6,454 nt of DNA from JBKDZR01 sp047971485 (GTDB taxonomy: Bacteria; Pseudomonadota; Alphaproteobacteria; Rhodobacterales; Rhodobacteraceae): the NCBI GenBank assembly GCA_047971485.1, contig JBKDZR010000078.1, positions 1 through 6,454 on the forward strand, in the 5' to 3' direction. The position numbers and the translations under genes were made by a program. The notes under the pieces were generated by a model, which saw only the letters and a program-made list of their open reading frames with translations, had not been told where the DNA came from and searched no databases. Position 1 is the first letter of the stretch; each line of letters opens with the position of its first letter. Of this stretch, positions 1 through 5,015 are shown piece after piece.

Positions 1-846
1 CTCGTTCGTGATCACGGCCTGACGGGTACGGTTGTACTGAATGGTCAGCCGGTCGATCCTGTCGCCCGCATTGCGCGTGGCGCTGTACATGGCGGACAGC
101 TGGGCACCGTTGCACGAAGCGGTGTTTTCCAGCAGCGCCGCAAAGATCTGGGTCGCCACCCCGCGCGGCAGAAGATCGGCAAGGATGCCTGCTTCGCTCG
201 GGTCATAGTCATAGACCGGGCCCACCGTGGCGTCCCCGCCCTCAGGGGCTTCGAAGCTGGCCGGGATGATCTGTTGCGCCGTCGGGTTCTGGCTGATGAC
301 GCTTTCGAAATGCGAGAAGAAGATCGTCGCAACATCGAATTCGCCAGCATCAAAGCGGTCCAGAACGCCGCGGGCAATGCCTTGTGCATCGGCATAGCCC
401 AGGCGCTTGACCTCGCTCAGATCGACATGGCCGACCAGCAGATCGCCGTAATCGCGCTTCAGCTGTTCACGGCCTTTTTTCCCGACGGTGAGAATTTTCA
501 CCGTCTTGCCGTGGCCTTGCAGCTCGGTGATCTTGGTCCGGGCCAGTTTCACGATGGCGCTGTTGAAACCACCGCACAGGCCGCGTTCCGAGGTCATCAC
601 CACCAGCAGATGGGTCTGGTCGGAACCGGTCCCGCCCAGCAGCTTCGGCGCCGTGGCACTGTCCCCGACCGAGGCCGCCAGCGCGCCGAGAACGGCGTTG
701 AAGCGGTCGGTATAGGGACGCGCCGCTTCCGCCGCCTCCTGGGCGCGGCGCAGTTTTGCTGCCGCGACCATCTGCATGGCCTTGGTGATCTTCCGGGTCG
801 AGGTGACCGAGGAAATCCTGTTCTTCAGGTCCTTCAGGCTAGGCAT
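1..846 (-). CDS. atpG: ATP synthase F1 subunit gamma (3' end cut by window edge)
   Basis: This is the central rotor shaft of F1, which couples proton flow through Fo to conformational changes in the alpha3-beta3 head on the cytoplasmic face of the membrane. The frame from ATG at 846 stays open for 282 codons to base 1. The N-terminus (MPSLKDLKNRISSV, then TRKITKAMQMVAAAKLRRAQ at about residues 17-36) is the typical gamma N-terminal helix. TSERGLCGGFN at about 85-95 is a family hallmark. The C-terminal helix (SATRNAGDRIDRLTIQYNRT, then RQAVITNE) is running out at the edge; about 11 residues plus the stop should lie outside. Compared with relatives I remember, the segment before this helix (ENTASCNGAQLSAMYSATRN) is slightly divergent but intact. 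A GGAAGGA ribosome site (855-861) lies 8 nt before the start, and the stop of atpA is 24 bp upstream, so it is co-transcribed. The atpD and atpC genes are expected next, off the left edge (inference). Confidence 0.97.
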   Translation of the reverse strand, partial: MPSLKDLKNRISSVTSTRKITKAMQMVAAAKLRRAQEAAEAARPYTDRFNAVLGALAASVGDSATAPKLLGGTGSDQTHLLVVMTSERGLCGGFNSAIVKLARTKITELQGHGKTVKILTVGKKGREQLKRDYGDLLVGHVDLSEVKRLGYADAQGIARGVLDRFDAGEFDVATIFFSHFESVISQNPTAQQIIPASFEAPEGGDATVGPVYDYDPSEAGILADLLPRGVATQIFAALLENTASCNGAQLSAMYSATRNAGDRIDRLTIQYNRTRQAVITNE

Positions 847-870
847 CTGTCCTGTCCTTCCGGGGCCAAA

Positions 871-2409
871 TCAGGAAAAGGTTTCCGCGAACTCGTCGAT
901 CGCTGCCTTGATCTTGTCCTCGGCCTCACCCTTCACCTTGGGATCCTCGGTGGTGATGAAATCCAGGACATCCTTGCGCTGGGTGCGCAGGTGCTGCAGC
1001 AGACCCTTTTCAAAGCGGCCAACCTCGGCCACCGGGATCTTGTCCAGATAGCCTTTGGTGCCGGCATAAATCACACAGACGATTTCCGCGTTGGTCAGCG
1101 GCGCGTACTGGGGCTGTTTCATCAGCTCGGTCAGACGCGCACCCCGGTTCAGCAGGCGCTGGGTGGCTGCATCCAGATCGGACCCGAACTGGGCGAAGGC
1201 CGCCATTTCACGATACTGCGCCAGTTCCAGCTTGACCGGACCAGCGACCGATTTCATCGCGTTGGTCTGCGCCGAAGAGCCAACCCGCGACACCGACAGA
1301 CCGGTGTTCACAGCCGGGCGGATGCCCTGGAAGAACAGGTCGGTTTCCAGGAAGATCTGGCCGTCGGTGATCGAGATCACGTTGGTCGGGATAAAGGCCG
1401 ACACGTCGCCACCCTGGGTTTCGATGATCGGCAGCGCGGTCAGCGAGCCGGCACCGTGATCCTCGTTCAGCTTGGCCGAGCGTTCCAGCAGCCGCGAGTG
1501 CAGGTAGAACACGTCACCCGGAGAGGCTTCGCGCCCCGGCGGGCGGCGCAGCAGCAGCGACATCTGGCGATAGGCCACGGCCTGCTTGGACAGATCATCA
1601 TAGATGATCAGCGCGTGGCGGCCATTGTCGCGGAAATATTCGCCCATCGCCGTGGCGGTATAGGGGGCAAGGTACTGCATCGGCGCCGGATCGGATGCGG
1701 TGGCGGCCACGACGATCGAATAGTCGATGGCACCGGTTTCTTCCAGCTTCTTCACCAGCTGGGCCACGGTGGACCGCTTCTGCCCGATGGCGACATAAAC
1801 GCAGTACAGCTTCTTCGATTCGTCGTCGCCGGCTGCGTCGTTATAGGTTTTCTGGTTCAGGATCGCGTCCAGGGCCACGGCAGTCTTGCCGGTCTGACGG
1901 TCCCCGATGATCAGTTCCCGCTGGCCACGGCCGATCGGGATCATGGCGTCTACCGATTTCAGGCCGGTGGCCATGGGTTCGTGCACCGATTTACGCGGAA
2001 TGATGCCCGGGGCCTTGACGTCAGCGATGGTGCGCTCGACCCGCTCGATCGGGCCCTTGCCGTCCAGCGGGTTGCCCAGACCATCGACCACGCGGCCCAG
2101 CAGGCCTTCGCCCACCGGCACGTCCACGATGGAATTGGTACGCTTGACGGTATCGCCTTCCTTGATGTCCCGGTCGGACCCGAAGATCACGACACCGACG
2201 TTGTCGCTTTCCAGGTTCAGGGCCATCCCGCGGATCCCACCGGGGAATTCGACCATCTCACCGGCCTGCACGCTGTCAAGGCCGTAGACGCGGGCAATCC
2301 CGTCACCGACGCTCAGCACCCGTCCAACTTCGGCGACCTCAGCTTCCTGACCGAAGTTCTTGATCTGCTCCTTGAGGATCGCAGATATTTCGGCTGCCTG
2401 GATTCCCAT
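871..2409 (-). CDS. atpA: ATP synthase F1 subunit alpha
   Basis: This is the non-catalytic nucleotide-binding subunit of the alpha3-beta3 head; it supplies the arginine finger to the catalytic beta site. The protein has 512 aa, the usual length. It has an N-terminal helix (1-25) and beta-barrel (about 26-95), then the nucleotide-binding domain with P-loop GDRQTGKT (169-176), VAIGQKRSTVAQ (206-217) and Walker B ALIIYDD (266-272). The alpha signature PAVNTGLSVSRVGSSAQ (365-381) contains Arg375, the equivalent of the arginine finger. A C-terminal helical domain follows. One oddity: the near-invariant GREA-F/Y-PGD motif reads GREASPGD, with Ser296 encoded by TCT. The ATG at 2409 overlaps the atpH stop by one base (TAATG). 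It has a GAGG site 7 nt upstream, so translational coupling to atpH is likely. All other expected motifs are present, so the identification is secure. Confidence 0.99.
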   Translation of the reverse strand: MGIQAAEISAILKEQIKNFGQEAEVAEVGRVLSVGDGIARVYGLDSVQAGEMVEFPGGIRGMALNLESDNVGVVIFGSDRDIKEGDTVKRTNSIVDVPVGEGLLGRVVDGLGNPLDGKGPIERVERTIADVKAPGIIPRKSVHEPMATGLKSVDAMIPIGRGQRELIIGDRQTGKTAVALDAILNQKTYNDAAGDDESKKLYCVYVAIGQKRSTVAQLVKKLEETGAIDYSIVVAATASDPAPMQYLAPYTATAMGEYFRDNGRHALIIYDDLSKQAVAYRQMSLLLRRPPGREASPGDVFYLHSRLLERSAKLNEDHGAGSLTALPIIETQGGDVSAFIPTNVISITDGQIFLETDLFFQGIRPAVNTGLSVSRVGSSAQTNAMKSVAGPVKLELAQYREMAAFAQFGSDLDAATQRLLNRGARLTELMKQPQYAPLTNAEIVCVIYAGTKGYLDKIPVAEVGRFEKGLLQHLRTQRKDVLDFITTEDPKVKGEAEDKIKAAIDEFAETFS

Positions 2410-2969
2410 TACCCGACCTCTTTCATGGCATTCTGAAGATTGGCAAGTTTGGCGGCGATCGAGGTATCGATCATCCGCGAACCCACCTTGACGACGAGAC
2501 CACCGATGAGACTTTCATCGACGGTTGCATTGATTTTGACGGTCTTGCCAACCTTCGCGGTCAGCGTTTCTTCCAGCTTTTTCGACTGGGTCGCGGTCAG
2601 CGCCTTCGCGGACCGGACCTCGGCCGTCACCTCGCCCTTTTCCTCGGCGATCATCGCGCGCAGCCGCGTCAGCAGCGGCGGCAGGACGAACAGGCGGCGC
2701 TTGGAGGCCATCAACGCCAACGTATTGGCGACGATATCCGACAGCCCCATTTTCTGCGCCACCGCAGTGATCGCAGCCTGCTGGGCTGCGCGGCTGTAGA
2801 TGGGCGAACGGATCATGCCGCTCAGGTCCGCGTTTTCATCAAGCACTTGCCCAAGTGCATCCACGTCGGCCTCCAGCGCCTCAAGCTGGCCGTTTTCACG
2901 GGCAAGCTGGAAAACGGCTGTGGCGTAACGATCGGCAATGCCGGCGGAGATCGAAGCTGGTTCGGACAC
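2409..2969 (-). CDS. atpH: ATP synthase F1 subunit delta (OSCP homologue)
   Basis: The delta subunit sits on top of F1 and ties it to the peripheral stalk (b subunits), holding the head still while the rotor turns. The chosen start is GTG at 2969, giving 186 aa beginning MSEPASISAGIADRYATAVF. This matches the length and N-terminus of Rhodobacterales delta subunits as I remember them. The frame continues upstream to an ATG at 3029, but the extra 20 residues are arginine- and glycine-rich and unlike the family. The helical N-domain covers about 1-105. The C-terminal OSCP/delta signature DESLIGGLVVKVGSRMIDTS lies at 151-170 and is followed by AAKLANLQNAMKEVG. This is the first gene of the F1 operon in the window, and its TAA overlaps the atpA start (TAATG). 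The upstream non-coding region probably carries the operon promoter. Confidence 0.96.
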   Translation of the reverse strand: MSEPASISAGIADRYATAVFQLARENGQLEALEADVDALGQVLDENADLSGMIRSPIYSRAAQQAAITAVAQKMGLSDIVANTLALMASKRRLFVLPPLLTRLRAMIAEEKGEVTAEVRSAKALTATQSKKLEETLTAKVGKTVKINATVDESLIGGLVVKVGSRMIDTSIAAKLANLQNAMKEVG

Positions 2970-2982
2970 GTCACCCTTCCGC
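2970..2982 (-). promoter_or_regulatory. Ribosome binding site deciding the atpH GTG start
   Basis: Read on the minus strand, the bases before GTG at 2969 are GCGGAAGGGTGAC. The purine-rich GGAAGG sits about 5 nt before GTG. This supports a GTG start at 2969 over the upstream in-frame ATG at 3029, which sits inside a GC-rich inverted-repeat region and would add a family-atypical N-terminal extension. Confidence 0.7.
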
Positions 2983-3010
2983 TTGTCTGAACCCCGCCAG
3001 CCGCGTGCGG

Positions 3011-3173
3011 CCTGAGGGCGTGACACCATGACCCGGAGACGATCCGGGCCGCTAAATCAGCGCGGGTTTAGCAAAGGGCATGTTGGCAGGCAACCGCACA
3101 AACGGCCCTTGCCCGATCAATCTGTGCAGGAACACAGCAGCGGCACGGTGGCCTTCCCCGTCACACCCTCAGG
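3011..3173 (-). ncRNA. Candidate structured RNA or structured atp leader
   Basis: CCTGAGGGCGTGAC (3011-3024) is the inverse complement of GTCACACCCTCAGG (3160-3173) at 13 of 14 positions. The single mismatch is C-A in plus-strand RNA but a G-U pair in minus-strand RNA, so a fully paired 14-bp closing helix forms only in the atp direction. Inside it, nested compatible helices can be drawn: AGCGGC/GCCGCT (3139-3144 with 3048-3053); a 6-bp hairpin at 3032-3048 that shares base 3048 with that helix; a 5-bp hairpin CTGTG/CACAG at 3122-3137; and a terminal arm pairing 3071-3079 with 3105-3112 (one bulged A), capped by GTTG/CAAC (3082-3085, 3091-3094). The size and rod-like shape recall 6S RNA, but I recognise no 6S sequence signature. 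It may instead be a leader or a protein-binding region. There is no U-tract terminator at either end and no clear promoter upstream of 3173. The call is inference from pairing alone. Confidence 0.33.
3065..3093 (-). promoter_or_regulatory. Weak candidate promoter for the atpHAG operon
   Basis: On the minus strand, TTGCCT (3093-3088) is followed after 17 bp by TAAACC (3070-3065). This is a fair -35 and a poor -10 for a housekeeping sigma factor. It would place the transcript start near 3058 and give a leader of about 90 nt containing the hairpin at 3032-3048. The match is weak, and it conflicts with reading 3011-3173 as one RNA made from further upstream, so at most one of the two interpretations is right. 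Confidence 0.22.
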
Positions 3174-3219
3174 AAACAAGGGTCCGGGCGGCCTTGCGCG
3201 GGCCAGGTGATTCCCCCGC

Positions 3220-3249
3220 CCCTGCGACAAGTTTGCCCGTATCGCAGGG
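3220..3249 (-). terminator. 8-bp inverted repeat just after the methyltransferase-like gene
   Basis: CCCTGCGA (3220-3227) and TCGCAGGG (3242-3249) are perfect inverse complements separated by 14 nt. The repeat begins 5 bp after the stop codon of the minus-strand gene ending at 3255. The stem is strong and GC-rich, but no U-run follows on either strand, so it is not a classic intrinsic terminator. It could still stop or stabilise the transcript's 3' end, or insulate the atp operon from read-through. The remaining bases between it and 3173 hold no gene that I can see. Confidence 0.35.
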
Positions 3250-3254
3250 ATCGC

Positions 3255-3998
3255 TCAACCGCGGCGGACCGCCTGAGGCAAACCATCGAGGATGCGCAGG
3301 GGCGCGCGCAGGGGGGTACCCACCTCAATCCCGCGCTGATGGAATCGGGGCTTGACCGCCTCGACCATCAGCACCCCCCCGGCATAGCGGCTGGACAGCC
3401 GGCGCCCGACACGTTCCACCATGCCCCCCGCCCGCAACCAGAACCGGCGGTGCGACGGCGGCTGGAAAAGCGTCACCAAATGGCGCTCGGCGACGAAGCC
3501 ATGGGGGCGCAGGCGTTCCTCAAGCTGGCTCAGGCTATAGGGGCGGCCATAGCCGAACGGTGTCTGATCGCTGCGCGCCCACAACCCGGCCCGGTTCGGC
3601 ACGACGAACAACGCCTTGCCCCCCGGGCCCAGCACACGCGCCGCTTCGTCCAGCACGGCCCCCTGGTTGTCCGAAGTCTCAAGCCCGTGCATCAGCACCA
3701 GCTTGTCCACCATCCCCGTGGGCAAGGGCCAGCGGTTTTCCTCGCACAGCACCGAAACATTGGGCATGCCCGCCGGCCAGGGCATCACCCCCTGCGGTGC
3801 CGGCATCAGGGCAACCACCCGTCGTGCCTCGGCCAGGAAAGGGCGCAAAAGAGGCGCGGCGAAACCATAGCCGACAACAGTCTGCCCCTTGGCCTCCGGC
3901 CACATGGCAACCATCTGGTCGCGGATCGCCTTTTGCGCCGCGCGGCCCAGACCGGTCCGATAATAAAAGGTCCTGAGATTCAGAACATCCAGATGCAT
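3255..3998 (-). CDS. Class I SAM-dependent methyltransferase-like protein, substrate unknown
   Basis: The product is 247 aa and probably cytoplasmic, with no signal peptide or membrane segment seen. It resembles methyltransferase-domain (Methyltransf_11-like) proteins encoded beside gloB in Rhodobacterales, as far as I remember. Motif I, usually GxGxG after a hydrophobic strand, is degenerate here: TVVGYGFAAP (40-49). The acidic residue expected after the next strand is also unclear (RRVVALMPAPQG, 59-70). The following elements are better: MVDKLVLMHGLE (96-107), then EAARVLGPGGKALFVVPNR (118-136), a good match to the strand 5 region with its conserved PGG. The C-terminal third is basic. The ATG at 3998 is preferred over the in-frame ATG at 4022, because a GAGGAGG site lies between them and conserved sequence begins at MHLDVL. 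The gene is divergent from gloB. No sequence evidence indicates a substrate, and loss of methyltransferase activity is possible. Confidence 0.8.
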   Translation of the reverse strand: MHLDVLNLRTFYYRTGLGRAAQKAIRDQMVAMWPEAKGQTVVGYGFAAPLLRPFLAEARRVVALMPAPQGVMPWPAGMPNVSVLCEENRWPLPTGMVDKLVLMHGLETSDNQGAVLDEAARVLGPGGKALFVVPNRAGLWARSDQTPFGYGRPYSLSQLEERLRPHGFVAERHLVTLFQPPSHRRFWLRAGGMVERVGRRLSSRYAGGVLMVEAVKPRFHQRGIEVGTPLRAPLRILDGLPQAVRRG

Positions 3999-4061
3999 TG
4001 CGAAGCACGGCCTCCTCGGCATAGCCTTGGGCCCAGAATACCCAAGCCAGCGAGGAAAACC
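3999..4061. promoter_or_regulatory. Divergent spacer between the methyltransferase-like gene and gloB, with a 6-bp dyad
   Basis: These 63 bp must hold the start signals of both genes unless one is transcribed from further away. The leftward ribosome site GAGGAGG lies at 4011-4017, with a rather long 12-nt gap to its ATG. The rightward site GAGGAAA lies at 4052-4058, just before the gloB ATG. A dyad CTTGGG/CCCAAG (4026-4031 and 4041-4046, 9-nt spacer) lies between them and could be an operator or a leader hairpin. Possible but weak promoter boxes are TTGCGA then CATAGC (3998-4003, 4020-4025) rightward, and TATTCT (4040-4035) leftward without a clear -35. Confidence 0.4.
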
Positions 4062-4829
4062 ATGCCTCTCACCCTTCAGACCGTCGCGTGTCTTTCAGAC
4101 AATTACGCTTTCCTGATCCATGATCCGGCCTCGGGCGCCACCGCAGTGGTCGACGTGCCCGAAATCGCCCCGATCGAGGCCGCCCTGGCCACACGGGGCT
4201 GGACACTCACCGACATCTTCATCACCCACCACCACAACGATCACATCGGCGGGGTGCCGGCCCTGCGCGAGACAACCGGCGCCCGCGTCTGGGGGGCAGC
4301 GGCCGATGCCCATCGCCTGCCCCCTCTGGACCGAGTCGTGAACCCCGGCCAGGATCTGGACTTTGCCGGAGAACCGGTTGTGGTGATCGACGTGCCCGGC
4401 CACACGGTGGGCCATATCGCCTATCAGCTGCCACAATCGGGGCTGGTCTTTACCGGCGACAGCCTGATGGCGCTGGGATGCGGCCGGCTGTTCGAAGGCA
4501 CAGCCGCGCAAATGTGGACCAGCCTGTCCGCCCTGGCCGCGCTGCCCGACGACACCACCGTGTGCTCGGGACATGAATACACCCAGGCCAATGCGAAATT
4601 CGCCCTCAGCGTCGATCCCGACAACCCGGCGCTGAAAAAAAGGGCTGAAACGGTGGCCCGGGCCCGGACCGACAACCGCGCCACAGTGCCGTCATCCCTG
4701 GCCGAGGAGAAGGCCACCAACCCTTTCCTGCGTGCCGCCGACCCGGCGATCCGCGCCCGGCTGGACATGAAAAATGCCACAAATTCAGAGGTTTTCGCCG
4801 AAATCCGCCGCCGCAAGGATTCCTTTTGA
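4062..4829 (+). CDS. gloB: Hydroxyacylglutathione hydrolase (glyoxalase II)
   Basis: The enzyme hydrolyses S-D-lactoylglutathione to D-lactate and glutathione, the second step of methylglyoxal detoxification after glyoxalase I; it is cytosolic. The protein has 255 aa, the usual family length. It has a metallo-beta-lactamase fold domain followed by the C-terminal glyoxalase II domain. The metal-binding motif THHHNDH is at 55-61 (His56, His58, Asp60, His61). The other ligands are His114 (VPGHTVGH), Asp133 (TGDSLM) and His171 (SGHEYT). Substrate-contacting positions known from the human enzyme are matched by Arg142, Tyr173, Asn177, Arg249 and Lys252; NPFLR (220-224) marks the C-terminal domain. 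The start at 4062 has GAGGAAA just upstream. The open frame extends further 5', but only through the antisense of the neighbouring gene. All catalytic residues are present, so it should be active. Confidence 0.97.
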   Translation: MPLTLQTVACLSDNYAFLIHDPASGATAVVDVPEIAPIEAALATRGWTLTDIFITHHHNDHIGGVPALRETTGARVWGAAADAHRLPPLDRVVNPGQDLDFAGEPVVVIDVPGHTVGHIAYQLPQSGLVFTGDSLMALGCGRLFEGTAAQMWTSLSALAALPDDTTVCSGHEYTQANAKFALSVDPDNPALKKRAETVARARTDNRATVPSSLAEEKATNPFLRAADPAIRARLDMKNATNSEVFAEIRRRKDSF

Positions 4830-4837
4830 TTAAAAGG
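4822..4837 (+). repeat. 6-bp inverted repeat over the gloB stop codon
   Basis: CCTTTT (4822-4827) and AAAAGG (4832-4837) form a perfect AT-rich hairpin with a GATT loop, overlapping the TGA at 4827-4829. It is not followed by a T-run and is thermodynamically weak, so it is not a convincing terminator. It is recorded as the only clear structure at the gloB 3' end. Confidence 0.3.
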
Positions 4838-5015
4838 TGTGCGAAACTTGCGGCGGGTGCCACAGAAATGACCCAAAGTCACACGCGCCTGAAAGCCACC
4901 CCAAAGCGGGGAATTTCTGCTTGAATTCGCCGCAGGAAAGCAAACGTTAGGGATAAGAGCCCACGGTTGTGTCGGGCGATGCCCGAACCGGCCCTTACAC
5001 GAAGGAGCACGAGAC
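4830..5015 (+). other. gloB-clpA intergenic spacer with small dyads, no gene seen
   Basis: The 186 bp have no supported reading frame. They hold a CCCC/GGGG hairpin with 5-nt loop (4899-4911) followed by AATTTC, possibly a poor terminator for gloB. A perfect 6-bp hairpin TCGGGC/GCCCGA (4972-4986) lies inside the outer pair GTGT/ACAC (4969-4972, 4997-5000; base 4972 belongs to both), directly before the clpA ribosome site. A CTTGAAT stretch (4920-4926) resembles the -35 of housekeeping or heat-shock (RpoH) promoters. I find no good -10 at proper spacing, so I do not call a promoter. The spacer's length suggests clpA has its own promoter here. Confidence 0.5.
5002..5007 (+). promoter_or_regulatory. 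Ribosome binding site deciding the clpA GTG start
   Basis: AAGGAG stands 8 nt before GTG at 5016, an optimal arrangement. It confirms the non-ATG start, because there is no in-frame ATG near the conserved ClpA N-terminus. The hairpin at 4972-4986 ends 15 nt upstream of it, so structure in the leader could affect access. Confidence 0.8.

Noticed and set aside
274..2436. 720-codon open frame on the plus strand
   Set aside because: It lies antisense to atpG and atpA, which are unambiguous. Long antisense frames are common opposite GC-rich genes with strong third-position bias, and the translation resembles no family I know.
2970..3029. Longer AtpH starting at ATG 3029
   Set aside because: The additional 20 residues are unlike the family, and the GTG at 2969 has a good ribosome site and gives the usual 186 aa.
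3121..3160. Possible SRP (4.5S) RNA, suggested by CAGGAACACAGCAG
   Set aside because: The conserved SRP loop sequences (the GGAAGGAAGCAG-type core) are not present in the right arrangement.
3080..3355. Small plus-strand frames in the atp upstream region (also 3028-3210)
   Set aside because: They have no ribosome site and unconvincing composition, overlap the inverted-repeat region, and the longer one runs into the antisense of a real gene.
3999..4022. Longer methyltransferase-like protein starting at ATG 4022
   Set aside because: The GAGGAGG ribosome site lies downstream of that ATG, and the conserved sequence begins at 3998.
3207..4061. Upstream extension of the gloB frame (540 codons in total)
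   Set aside because: The extension translates the antisense of the methyltransferase-like gene. GloB has its normal 255-residue length and a ribosome site at the 4062 start.
4920..4957. Heat-shock or housekeeping promoter for clpA from CTTGAAT
   Set aside because: The -35 resemblance is fair, but no acceptable -10 hexamer occurs 16-18 bp downstream.
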